Assembly: GCF_001591665.1 (NCBI RefSeq)
Contig: NZ_BCVI01000025.1
Span: forward strand, 24,760-88,759
Source of the DNA: Neobacillus soli NBRC 102451
GTDB taxonomy: Bacteria; Bacillota; Bacilli; Bacillales; Cytobacillaceae
Reading direction: 5' to 3'
Length of the DNA: 64,000 nt
Shown here: positions 34,667 through 42,712 of the stretch, piece by piece
Numbering within the stretch: the first letter of the stretch is position 1
Layout: each line of letters opens with the position of its first letter
Program-made: the position numbers and the translations under genes
The notes under the pieces: model-generated
Database searches by the model: none
Told to the model about the DNA's origin: nothing
The model's input: the letters and a program-made list of their open reading frames with translations, nothing else

Positions 34667-35149
34667 TTATTCATCTTCTTTTTTATATTTTTCTGTTAGA
34701 AATTCTGTATATTCCCTTAAGGCATTTACAGGATTATTTTTGTTTGAGTATTGATTGACTTTTTCAAGCTTCGCAATATTTACCAAAATATCACGGTATT
34801 TATTCATAACAATAAATAATGCCTCTAATTGATCCAATTCCATATAATCCAAATCCCGTAGTATAGCTTTGAAAGTCTTTTGTCTTTCAATATCCTCATC
34901 TATTTCAGAAGAATTTTTCGAACTATCTTCGTTTTCTTTTATACCAAATCTAGTAAGTATCTCTTCGGAATTTTCAACTTCTAAAACTTCCATAAATCTT
35001 CTTCCGACTTCCTCACTGGGAAGTTTAATGTGTCCAATTTCTAATTGAGCGACATAACTAGGACTCATACCAATTTTTTCAGCAAGTTTTCGTCCTGATA
35101 ATTTTTTTTCTTTTCGTTTCTGCTTTAACCAACCACCGAATAAATCCAT
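34667..35149 (-). CDS. XRE-family helix-turn-helix repressor
   Basis: A 160-residue regulator. Residues 5-58 (WLKQKRKEKKLSGRKLAEKI then GMSPSYVAQLEIGHIKLP) form a cI/Cro-type helix-turn-helix. The C-terminal part is helical and acidic, without the catalytic pair of a LexA-type self-cleaving repressor. ATG 35149 was preferred over TTG 35155 because GGAGG lies seven bases upstream. It is divergent from the integrase, the usual layout of an immunity repressor or excision control. Confidence 0.82.
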   Translation of the reverse strand: MDLFGGWLKQKRKEKKLSGRKLAEKIGMSPSYVAQLEIGHIKLPSEEVGRRFMEVLEVENSEEILTRFGIKENEDSSKNSSEIDEDIERQKTFKAILRDLDYMELDQLEALFIVMNKYRDILVNIAKLEKVNQYSNKNNPVNALREYTEFLTEKYKKEDE

Positions 35150-35295
35150 TTTCAATCCTCCCTATGGTTTTACTATATCAAAGTCAGTATTACCTGTCAT
35201 CAGAAACTTTAAACAAATCACTGGTTTACAAATCATTTTTTAAATATAATAAAAGAAACATAGGAACCTTTTGCAGTTTTCTGGGAGGAAGAACT

Positions 35296-36432
35296 GTGAA
35301 AGGAAGTATCAAAAGAAATAAACAAACGGGGAAATGGGATATTGTTGTCGATATCGGAAAAGACCCTGGAACTGGAAACAGGAAACAAAAAAAGAAAAGA
35401 GGCTTCCCATCAAAACAAGACGCGGAAAAAGCAATAACCAAAATTTTAAATGAATTAAACGAGGGAACATTTTTTGAACCTCAAAAATTAACTGTTGGTG
35501 ATTTTTTTACAATTTGGTTCAAAGAAAGAAAGTCATCCGTTGAACGAACGACTTATAACAACCAATTAGCATTTTACAATATTTATATTTCTCCGAAAAT
35601 GGCAGCCGTTAAAATGTATGAGATAACTCCAATTTTTTTGCAGAATTTTTTAAATGGTTTATTGGAAGAAACGGATCTTGAAAATAGCACTATTCATAAA
35701 ATATTCGACGTATTGAAAGTTGCCTTCAAAAGAGCTGTGAAATTAAAGGTAATAAAAGAAAATCCGGTTTATCTTGTGGATCTGCCAAAAATCAAAAAGT
35801 CGGAAATGAACGTATGGGATTTAAAACAAATTAATTATTTTATAAAGCATGTATTGGGTGTCAAAAGACCAAGTAAATATTTTACAGCTTATTTGCTGGC
35901 AATTCTTTGCGGAATGCGTCAAGGCGAAATCTTAGGCTTAAGATGGAAAGATATTGATTTTGAAAACAAGCTTATCTATATAAGGCAAACATTATCCCAT
36001 GACGGAAAAGAATTGCGAATCAATACAAAAACAAAATCAGGCACAAGAACCATTTCAATACCAAACCGTTTAATCACTCAGTTAAAAATGGAAAGAAAAA
36101 CAGTGCTTGAGAATAAATTAAAATATGGAAGTAATTTTGAAGATAATGATTTGGTCATTTGTACAAGACACGGTCGTCCGGTTCAATCAACTAATCTTTT
36201 AAGGGGTTTTAAAAAAGATGCAAAAAAAGTGGGGCTTCCAGTGATTCGGTTCCATGATTTGCGTCATACTCATGCCACCATGTTAATCGGACAAAATATC
36301 AATCCTAAAATTATTTCTGAACGACTAGGTCATGCTCGAATTGGAATTACACTTGATATCTATAGCCATGTTTTGCCAAGCATGCAGCAAGAAGTCGCCA
36401 ATAAATTAGACGAGATTGTGGAGAAGTTTTGA
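35296..36432 (+). CDS. int: tyrosine integrase of the element (phage/ICE type)
   Basis: A 378-residue integrase. The N-terminus (KGSIKRNKQTGKWDIVVDIG) is an arm-binding beta domain. Residues 70-170 form the core-binding domain. The catalytic set is LCGMRQGEILGLRW (Arg), HDLRHTHATMLI (H-x-x-R), LGHARIGITLDIYSHV (His and nucleophile Tyr). The GTG at 35296 with GGGAGGAAGAAC upstream was chosen over the far upstream start at 35164. It is the last element gene; chromosomal fixC sequence begins within 50 bases, so it likely catalyses insertion into that site. Confidence 0.88.
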   Translation: MKGSIKRNKQTGKWDIVVDIGKDPGTGNRKQKKKRGFPSKQDAEKAITKILNELNEGTFFEPQKLTVGDFFTIWFKERKSSVERTTYNNQLAFYNIYISPKMAAVKMYEITPIFLQNFLNGLLEETDLENSTIHKIFDVLKVAFKRAVKLKVIKENPVYLVDLPKIKKSEMNVWDLKQINYFIKHVLGVKRPSKYFTAYLLAILCGMRQGEILGLRWKDIDFENKLIYIRQTLSHDGKELRINTKTKSGTRTISIPNRLITQLKMERKTVLENKLKYGSNFEDNDLVICTRHGRPVQSTNLLRGFKKDAKKVGLPVIRFHDLRHTHATMLIGQNINPKIISERLGHARIGITLDIYSHVLPSMQQEVANKLDEIVEKF

Positions 36433-36480
36433 GGTTCGTGACCAAAATTGTGACCATTCACACAAAAGAGCCGAAAAAAC
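36433..36480. other. probable right attachment-site region
   Basis: Directly after the integrase stop, sequence changes from element DNA to the fixC-like frame. GTGACC occurs twice within about 25 bases. The exact core cannot be given without the left junction, which is outside the window. Confidence 0.4.
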
Positions 36481-36541
36481 ACCGGTATATCAGGATTTGA
36501 TTCCGAAAAGTCTTTATCGCGCATGGAAGGCGGTGAAATAA
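36470..36541 (+). pseudogene. fixC: 3' remnant of a fixC-type dehydrogenase gene
   Basis: An open frame in phase with nothing upstream encodes TPVYQDLIPKSLYRAWKAVK and stops at TAA 36539-36541, which overlaps the ATG of fixX by one base. That close join is typical of fixC-fixX pairs. Only about 22 codons remain, because the integrated element replaced the rest. If the element's attachment core restores the gene's end at the left junction, fixC itself may be intact there. Confidence 0.5.
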
Positions 36542-36825
36542 TGTCAACGAAGAATATCGAAGAAAAACAGTATCTTCTCCGTTTTAAGTGTGATACAAAA
36601 TCTCATTTGACCGTTCTCGATCATGACGTGTGCATGACACAATGTCCAGATAAAATTTGCACAGTATTTTGCCCCGCTGAGGTGTATAAGTGGGAAGGAA
36701 CACGCATGCAGGTAGGCTATGAAGGCTGCCATGAATGTGGAAGCTGCCGGATTGGCTGCCCATACCAAAACATCAAATGGGAATATCCTAAAGGCGGACA
36801 TGGGATTGTCTTCAGATTAGCATAA
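36541..36825 (+). CDS. fixX: FixX-type ferredoxin-like protein
   Basis: A 94-residue iron-sulfur protein. It has C-x8-CP-x3-C-type cysteines near residues 31-44 and CHECGSCRIGCPYQNIKWEY near 68, which bind 4Fe-4S clusters. The product works with FixC (electron-transfer flavoprotein dehydrogenase) in passing electrons. The start at 36541 was chosen over 36523, because the overlapped TAATG join and GGAAGG fit. Separation from most of fixC by the element may alter its expression. Confidence 0.82.
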   Translation: MSTKNIEEKQYLLRFKCDTKSHLTVLDHDVCMTQCPDKICTVFCPAEVYKWEGTRMQVGYEGCHECGSCRIGCPYQNIKWEYPKGGHGIVFRLA

Positions 36826-36829
36826 AAAA

Positions 36830-36861
36830 AAAAGTGCTGTTGCAATGACTACAGCACTTTT
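36830..36861 (+). terminator. Rho-independent terminator of fixX
   Basis: AAAGTGCTGT pairs with ACAGCACTTT and is followed by five more T residues. Confidence 0.85.
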
Positions 36862-36938
36862 TTTAATATCACTATATGTAGGTTTTTTCACAAGTGAGGG
36901 TGAAAAGAAGGTGAAGCAGAGGGTAGGTATTTAGTGGA

Positions 36939-37286
36939 TTAGCTTATTTTCTCTAATAGACTTACTGAGGAAAGTTCGTCTTTTTTGCTGGATGCAACTA
37001 ATGAAGAAGCAAATGCGTTTGCTTGATCGATTAATTCCATATTTGGTGAACAATAATAAGGCTTTTTCCAATTGAAATCACCTTCACAATCAGCTGGATA
37101 AATACTCACTTTCCAATGAAAGTAAATCTTTGGCTGTGAAAGCTGCACCCCTTCCACAGCAATGAGCCAATGTGTCGAGGGTGAGCCGGGGTAGAAAGCA
37201 TCAGATTCCTGTAGGGACATTCTGTCATTTAAACCAATCGGTATTAGTGCTTTTTGATAAAAGTCGTGATAATTTGGAGTTTTCAT
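36939..37286 (-). CDS. hypothetical protein
   Basis: A 115-residue soluble protein with no clear signal peptide; aromatic-rich (HWKVSIYPADCEGDFNWKKP) and with a helical Ser/Ala C-terminus. GGGAGGG lies eight bases upstream of the ATG at 37286. No family is recognised. It stands alone between fixX and the hemerythrin gene. Confidence 0.55.
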   Translation of the reverse strand: MKTPNYHDFYQKALIPIGLNDRMSLQESDAFYPGSPSTHWLIAVEGVQLSQPKIYFHWKVSIYPADCEGDFNWKKPYYCSPNMELIDQANAFASSLVASSKKDELSSVSLLEKIS

Positions 37287-37432
37287 ATTTTTTTGCCCTC
37301 CCTAATAGGTTTATCTATATTATATGAAACAATTAAGCACTTTTTGTGTGATAAATGTTAAAATTTTTAAATTAATTTAAGTGTTTTCATTAAATTGACA
37401 AAATTAAGATATTCAAAACATTTGTACGTAAA

Positions 37433-37475
37433 TGTGACTTCAGTCACTACATAAAAAAGTGGCTGCTCTTATACT
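37433..37475 (+). promoter_or_regulatory. class-II FNR-type promoter of the hemerythrin gene
   Basis: TGTGA-N6-TCACT (37433-37448) differs by one base from the Fnr palindrome TGTGA-N6-TCACA. TATACT at 37470-37475 is a good -10 box. With the start expected at 37482, the site is centred exactly at -41.5, the classical activator position. No separate -35 box is visible, which fits an activator-dependent promoter. Confidence 0.6.
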
Positions 37476-37506
37476 TGAGGCAAAGAAAATACAGAGGTGA
37501 ATGACG

Positions 37507-38031
37507 ATGAGTAGCTGCATGAGCGCCATTGGGGGTATGCCCCAAGCTGAATTAAGTGTAGGATTAAAGCAATTAAAAAGTGAGCATCCCCTTTTATTAG
37601 AACAATTAGAAGGAATGTACGGCTTAACGCAAAAAATTGATCAAGAAAGAGATGTTGAAGATTATTTTCTAGAATTAATTGCAATGGTAAAAGAATTTAA
37701 GGCAGCGCTTGATCCGCATTCGGAAAGAGAAGAGGGTGTCCTTTTTCCGATGATGGGTGTTTATATCGGGACAACTTCTGGGCCGATTGCTGTTATGGAA
37801 TATGAGCATGATCAGGCAAAATTAAATATAAAGGGTTTCCTAGAAAAGGCGGAGGGAAACCAAACTTCAACTGAAGAGAAGAAAAAATTAGCTGAATTAA
37901 TTCAGGAAGCATATTTTATCTTAACTGAACATTTCTCAAAAGAGGAAAATGTGCTATTCCCAATGGCAGAAAGAATGCTTACTGATGAAGAAAAGGCGGA
38001 ATTATATCATAGAATTCAAGAAATAAAATAA
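37507..38031 (+). CDS. hemerythrin-domain protein
   Basis: A 174-residue di-iron protein. Histidine/glutamate pairs of the HHE domain are visible: LKSEHPLLLEQLEG, DPHSEREEGVLFPMMG, MEYEHDQAKLNIKG and LTEHFSKEENVLFPMAE. The N-terminal MSSCMSAIGGMPQ holds two cysteines and resembles the start of RIC/YtfE-type proteins. The likely role is handling oxygen or nitric oxide damage, consistent with the FNR-type promoter. The start 37507 was chosen over 37501 for better spacing from GAGGTG. Confidence 0.85.
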   Translation: MSSCMSAIGGMPQAELSVGLKQLKSEHPLLLEQLEGMYGLTQKIDQERDVEDYFLELIAMVKEFKAALDPHSEREEGVLFPMMGVYIGTTSGPIAVMEYEHDQAKLNIKGFLEKAEGNQTSTEEKKKLAELIQEAYFILTEHFSKEENVLFPMAERMLTDEEKAELYHRIQEIK

Positions 38032-38060
38032 GGATGGCCCTCTAGGCCCATCCTTATTTT
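38030..38060. terminator. terminator shared by the hemerythrin and transporter genes
   Basis: AAGGATGG pairs with CCATCCTT, followed by ATTTTATTT; it lies between convergent genes. Confidence 0.7.
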
Positions 38061-39297
38061 ATTTCAAACCATTCCATTCCCAAACCTTTTGATCAGAAGG
38101 AAGGAGAAAAGCGATTAAACCAAGCAATGGCAGGACCCCAAGCCAGGTTATCATTGTCTGTAACCCAATCCAGTCAGCTATGGACCCCAGTCCTACAGAA
38201 CCGATTGCCCCCATTCCAAACGCAAGGCCAACGGTCAAACCAGACATCGTTCCAATCTTTCCCGGGACTAATTCCTGTGCATAGACGACAGTTACAGAAA
38301 AACTAGTCATTAAAATAAATCCGGTAAGAATAAGGAAGACAAAGGCCGCGGTTGGCGGAACATAGGGTATGAGAATTGAAAAAGGCACAGTCGCTAACAT
38401 CGAAAAGGAAATGATATTTTTTTTGCCAAATCGGTCTGAAAGCGGTCCGCCAAAAAAGGTGCCGATTGCTCCGGATACTAAAAATGCAAATAAGAAGATC
38501 TGAGATTCTTTAATCGTAAGTCCATATTCTTTGATAGCAAAAAAGGTATAAAAATTGGTGATGCCAGAGGTATACCAAGTTCTTGCAAAGATTAGTAATA
38601 GTATCAATCCTAAAGTATTTTTTACCTCTTTGGATAACCCTTCTTTTTTTCCTGTACCAGTATTCTTATTTCTAACAGGCCTTGGAAAAGTTATTAATCT
38701 CTGTTTATACCAATTTGCAATATAAATTAATAAAATGACTGCAAGCGCGGCAACGATGGTAAACCAGGAGGCACCTATTTGACCGAGAGGGACCAAAATT
38801 AGTGCGGTAATCAATGGGGCTAATGCCTGGCCTGTATTGCCCCCCACTTGATAAATCGATTGTGCAAGTCCTCTTCTGTTTCCAGCAGCCATATAAGCAA
38901 CCCTTGAGCCTTCAGGATGAAACACTGCCGAACCAAGCCCAATGAATAGGACAGACAAGACAATCATTCCAAAATTTGAAGCAAACCCTAACCCAAGAAT
39001 CCCAAATAAAGTAAATGTAAGGCCAATTGGTAGTGCAAACGGCATTGGTTTTTTGTCTGTTAACATTCCGACCATTGGCTGCATAACGGATGAAACCATA
39101 TTTAGGGAAAAGGCAATGACGCCTAGCTGAGTGAAACTTAAGCCCATAGACTTTTCTAAAATAGGAAACATTGCTGGTACTACAGCTTGAATGGCATCAT
39201 TTAATAAATGGCATAGCCCGATGATAAACAGGATTTTAAACATGGTTGATTCGGAGGCCTTAGGAGCCTTGGCAGGTAAAACAGCTTGTTGATTCAT
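38059..39297 (-). CDS. MFS exporter, Fsr (fosmidomycin-resistance) type
   Basis: A 412-residue transporter with about 12 membrane helices. FIIGLCHLLNDAIQAVVPAM is the usual family start. GMLTDKKPMPFALPIGL carries the loop 2-3 signature, and YAQELVPGKIGTMSGLTVGL in the second half is typical of the FSR family. MNQQ at 39297 with AAAGGATT upstream was chosen as start; the longer frame has no ribosome site. Substrate is unknown; FSR proteins export phosphonate-like or aromatic compounds. Confidence 0.85.
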   Translation of the reverse strand: MNQQAVLPAKAPKASESTMFKILFIIGLCHLLNDAIQAVVPAMFPILEKSMGLSFTQLGVIAFSLNMVSSVMQPMVGMLTDKKPMPFALPIGLTFTLFGILGLGFASNFGMIVLSVLFIGLGSAVFHPEGSRVAYMAAGNRRGLAQSIYQVGGNTGQALAPLITALILVPLGQIGASWFTIVAALAVILLIYIANWYKQRLITFPRPVRNKNTGTGKKEGLSKEVKNTLGLILLLIFARTWYTSGITNFYTFFAIKEYGLTIKESQIFLFAFLVSGAIGTFFGGPLSDRFGKKNIISFSMLATVPFSILIPYVPPTAAFVFLILTGFILMTSFSVTVVYAQELVPGKIGTMSGLTVGLAFGMGAIGSVGLGSIADWIGLQTMITWLGVLPLLGLIAFLLPSDQKVWEWNGLK

Positions 39298-39441
39298 AAG
39301 TAATCCTTTCTTTATAAAAATTGCTAAATATTTTTCTATCCATATTTTACTACCAAAATACAAAAATAAGAAATATTTAATTCTAATTTCGAAATATTTA
39401 AATTATAATGGAAAAGAAAAATTGGTTTTTAGGGGGGAAGT

Positions 39442-40431
39442 ATGGAAAAATCAGTGGAGGTATTATTTACCCAAGAAATCTTAAATGGTTTTCTAGAAGG
39501 TTTTCAGTTAGAATCACAAGTGAAAAAGTTGGGGGACTTTGAGAATTATGTATTTGAAGTGTATCGTAATGACGCGCCGCTGGTTTTAAGGATTACCCAT
39601 AGTTCCCATCGAAAAAAGTCTGAAATAGAAGCAGAACTTGATTGGATGAATTACTTGAATCAAAACATTGTTCAATGCCCGAAGGTCTTCCTTTCTTCAA
39701 ATAAACAATTAATTGAGGAAGCAGGGACTTCTGATGGAACGTTCTTTTATGCTTGTCTATATTCAAAGGTTGAGGGCGCACCAGTAAAAGTTAATTCTGA
39801 CCTATACAATGAGCAATTGTTTCATGCTTGGGGAAAAGCTACCGGACGGATGCATGCAGTAACTAAGGGTTACCATCCAAAAAAAGGGATGGAATTACGT
39901 CCATTTTGGCATGAGGAGGAATTGCTAGCGGTTAAAGAATATTTTCCGGATGAGCCGGAAATTATTGAGAATACCTATGACTTAATAAAGGAATTATGGG
40001 AGCTTCCTCAAGGCACCGATCATTTTGGGCTAATTCATACGGATATCCATTCTGGAAACTTCTTTTATGATGGTCAGACAGTATATGTGTTTGACTTTGA
40101 TGATTGCAGTTATCATTGGTTTGCATCCGATATTGCTATCCCGCTTTATTATTCGATTTTTTACGGTTTTCCTAAAGCTGGTGAAAAGGAGAAATCAGAG
40201 TTTGCACGCAATTTTCTTTCTCACTTTATTAACGGTTATGAAGAGTGTAATATCGTACCGGAAAATTGGCGGGAGCATTTACCGCTTTTTCTAAAACTTA
40301 GAGACATCACCCTTTACGCTGTTCTCCATAAAAAGATTGCACCAGAGGATAGGAACGAGAGTTTGGACCTGTTATTGAATGAAATTCGGCAAAGAATTAT
40401 TCGAAAAAAAGCAATCGTGAATGTTGAATAA
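39442..40431 (+). CDS. APH/choline-kinase-fold phosphotransferase
   Basis: A 329-residue kinase-fold enzyme. LVLRITHSSHRKKSEIEAEL gives the ATP-binding part, FGLIHTDIHSGNFFYDG near residue 195 is the catalytic HxDxxxxN loop, and VYVFDFDDC supplies the metal-binding Asp. The family includes homoserine kinase type II and aminoglycoside phosphotransferases; the substrate cannot be told. AGGGGGGAAG precedes the ATG. It is monocistronic, with a terminator overlapping the next gene's end. Confidence 0.8.
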   Translation: MEKSVEVLFTQEILNGFLEGFQLESQVKKLGDFENYVFEVYRNDAPLVLRITHSSHRKKSEIEAELDWMNYLNQNIVQCPKVFLSSNKQLIEEAGTSDGTFFYACLYSKVEGAPVKVNSDLYNEQLFHAWGKATGRMHAVTKGYHPKKGMELRPFWHEEELLAVKEYFPDEPEIIENTYDLIKELWELPQGTDHFGLIHTDIHSGNFFYDGQTVYVFDFDDCSYHWFASDIAIPLYYSIFYGFPKAGEKEKSEFARNFLSHFINGYEECNIVPENWREHLPLFLKLRDITLYAVLHKKIAPEDRNESLDLLLNEIRQRIIRKKAIVNVE

Positions 40432-40471
40432 AAAGAAACACGAGACCTGTTAATGGTCCCGTGTTTCTTTT
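40432..40471. terminator. bidirectional terminator
   Basis: AAAGAAACACG pairs with CGTGTTTCTTT (11 bp), with an inner GACC/GGTC helix. It sits between the phosphotransferase and the convergent kinase gene and overlaps the kinase's last codons. Confidence 0.8.
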
Positions 40472-41961
40472 GCAAGCGGCAATGTGATTTCTACTGTTGT
40501 ACCAATCGCTTCTTTGCTGTGAATATTTATGCTTCCGCCAAAAGAATTAATAATCCGTTTACAAATGACCAGGCCTAGACCTGTCCCCGTATCTTTTGAG
40601 GTATAGAAAGGAAGAAATATTTTTTCTAATTCATCTGCAGGCATTCCCTTGCCATTGTCGCTAATTTCAAGACTGCAAAAACCATCAAGGGTATGAAGCT
40701 TAATTTCCAACGTACCCACGTTTTCAAACGATTCGAAGGCATTTTTTGTGAGATTTAAAATCACCTGTTTCATCTGGTCTTTTATACATTGAACGATTAC
40801 GGGTTCAGTCGGAAGCTGCCAAATGCATTCCACATTATGTGAATTACCTTCTGATACAATCAGGGGTTTTAATTCTTGAAGCGTCCCGGCAATATTCACA
40901 CTATTTGTTATTTGTGCAGTCGGTTTACCAAGAATCAGAAACTCGCTTACAATTTCATTGATCCGTTTCAGTTCAGAGTCTATGATATCGAAATAATAAC
41001 GGTCCTCGGAATCCGTATACTTTTCACTAAGAAGCTGAATTAATCCTTTCACGCCTGTTAAAGGATTACGTATTTCATGGGCTGTGCTGGCAGCCAAGGT
41101 ACCTACTAACTCGAGCTTCTGTACTTCATTTTGCCGTCTTTCTGTACGCGTATGTTTTCTTAGTAATATATATTCAAGGAGTAAATAGAGAACATGTGCG
41201 ATGACAAGAATGACAAATAGTGTTTGGCAAAATGCTTTTCCTATTTCTTTATAGTCACGATCCGCAACTTTTACTTTTATACTCCACGGCAGTCGGTCCA
41301 TTGGTGAAGTGATCCATTGTGTTTCGTCTCTCATTTCTTCGTTACTTACATTCATTTCTAGAATGGGGTTTTTTCCACCATTTACTACATAAAGTTTTGT
41401 TTCGGGAGTAAGTACCTTCATTAAATTCCTCATATAATCGATGCGCAAATCAGCAACAAGAATAGCCATTAACCCGCGGTTTTCATCTAGAACAGGTACA
41501 GCTAATCCAATTATCCTTTGGTTGTTTTTAAGAATTTCTTCATGATTAGAAATAATGGTATCTTTGGTTTTGAGTACCTCTTGAATGAAAGCAAGTTTAG
41601 TAAAATCCTCATCATTTCTTAATGGAGCAGAACCAGTTAACAATTTTCCCTTTTGGTTGAGCAAATAAAGTCCACCGTAGCGGGGGTCTTTTTGGTTTAT
41701 TTGTATTAGCAATGGTTCCATTTTTTCTGGAGAGTCTATATTTTCTTTTGTTGACAGCGAAAGAATTTTTAAGCTAGTCATCGTTTCACTAATGAATTGA
41801 TCCCAGTCTTTTTGATAAATCGATGCGACCCATCGGGCATCACTTTTTCTAGCGATATCATTTTCTTTTAAAATACCATAGAAAAAATATACACTTAAAA
41901 TGAGAATAGGCAGTATAACGATAATAAGATAAATATTAAAATTCCTTGTGCGAATCTTCAT
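40450..41961 (-). CDS. membrane sensor histidine kinase, sporulation-kinase-like
   Basis: A 503-residue sensor. A transmembrane helix at residues 8-30, an extracellular Cache-like sensor (about 31-240), a second helix near 245-270, then HisKA with STAHEIRNPLTGVKGLIQLL (phosphorylated His near residue 295), N box NLTKNAFES, and HATPase with DNGKGMP and GTGLGL. No response regulator is nearby, so it is an orphan kinase. The domain order resembles B. subtilis KinD, which feeds the sporulation phosphorelay; this is only a resemblance. Confidence 0.85.
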   Translation of the reverse strand: MKIRTRNFNIYLIIVILPILILSVYFFYGILKENDIARKSDARWVASIYQKDWDQFISETMTSLKILSLSTKENIDSPEKMEPLLIQINQKDPRYGGLYLLNQKGKLLTGSAPLRNDEDFTKLAFIQEVLKTKDTIISNHEEILKNNQRIIGLAVPVLDENRGLMAILVADLRIDYMRNLMKVLTPETKLYVVNGGKNPILEMNVSNEEMRDETQWITSPMDRLPWSIKVKVADRDYKEIGKAFCQTLFVILVIAHVLYLLLEYILLRKHTRTERRQNEVQKLELVGTLAASTAHEIRNPLTGVKGLIQLLSEKYTDSEDRYYFDIIDSELKRINEIVSEFLILGKPTAQITNSVNIAGTLQELKPLIVSEGNSHNVECIWQLPTEPVIVQCIKDQMKQVILNLTKNAFESFENVGTLEIKLHTLDGFCSLEISDNGKGMPADELEKIFLPFYTSKDTGTGLGLVICKRIINSFGGSINIHSKEAIGTTVEITLPLAKETRDH

Positions 41962-42166
41962 GTCTGGCCCTCAATCAATTCTTTTGATAATAAACGTTCC
42001 TATTATACATTTGTTCCACTCTTTATTGTAATATTCCTGCTTTTAAAAGGAAAATTGACAACAATTAAAAAGTTTTTTATAATAACCTTGAAATCGAGAT
42101 AATTTTAAGAATAGAATTTTCTTACGCGGTTATGGTATTAACTAAACTTAAAAGGATGTTTTTAAT

Positions 42167-42607
42167 ATGGAAAATGATTCATTAGCAAAATCATTAAAGC
42201 TTTATATAGTCCTTTCAAGGGCCTATAAAGCAATCAATGAGCATGTAAATAAAGTGATTCAAGCTAATGGTTTAAACCCGACTGAGTTTGCTGTTTTAGA
42301 GCTTCTCTATCATAAGGGTGACCAGCCAATGCAGCAAATTGGCGGGAAAATATTGCTTGCCAGCGGCAGCATTACGTACGTGGTCGACAAGCTTGAACAA
42401 AAAGGGATGTTGAAAAGAATCGCCTGTCCAAAAGATCGTCGTGTCACCTTTGCACAAATTACGGAAGATGGGAAAAAGTTTATTCAGGACATTTTTCCAG
42501 AACATGCCGCGCAGATTGATAAGCTAATGTCGAGCCTCACAGATACAGAGAAAACGGAAGCGATTGACCTTCTGAAAAAATTAGGTTTGCCAGCAGGGAA
42601 ATTTTAA
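42167..42607 (+). CDS. MarR-family transcriptional regulator
   Basis: A 146-residue winged-helix regulator. NPTEFAVLELLYHKGDQPMQ, ILLASGSITYVVDKLEQKGM and ACPKDRRVTFAQITEDGKKF are the MarR helix-turn-helix and wing (DRR). It probably acts as a dimer on its own promoter. AAAGGATG precedes the ATG. A terminator separates it from the oligoendopeptidase gene. Confidence 0.9.
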   Translation: MENDSLAKSLKLYIVLSRAYKAINEHVNKVIQANGLNPTEFAVLELLYHKGDQPMQQIGGKILLASGSITYVVDKLEQKGMLKRIACPKDRRVTFAQITEDGKKFIQDIFPEHAAQIDKLMSSLTDTEKTEAIDLLKKLGLPAGKF

Positions 42608-42634
42608 TACGGCCATCGGTCGTATTTTTTTTAT
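42606..42634 (+). terminator. terminator of the marR-type gene
   Basis: AATACG-GCC pairs with GGT-CGTATT and is followed by seven T residues. Confidence 0.75.
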
Positions 42635-42712
42635 TGTAAAGAATGTAAGGGGATAGTATATAATAAGAGAGATTGGAATATTAAAAAGATTTTTAAAAAA
42701 GGGGATAGCTGA

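Noticed and set aside
1..36432. Complete prophage with capsid and tail genes
   Set aside because: No terminase, portal, capsid or tail gene is visible; only replication, partition, cargo and integrase are present, although the left part of the element lies outside the window.
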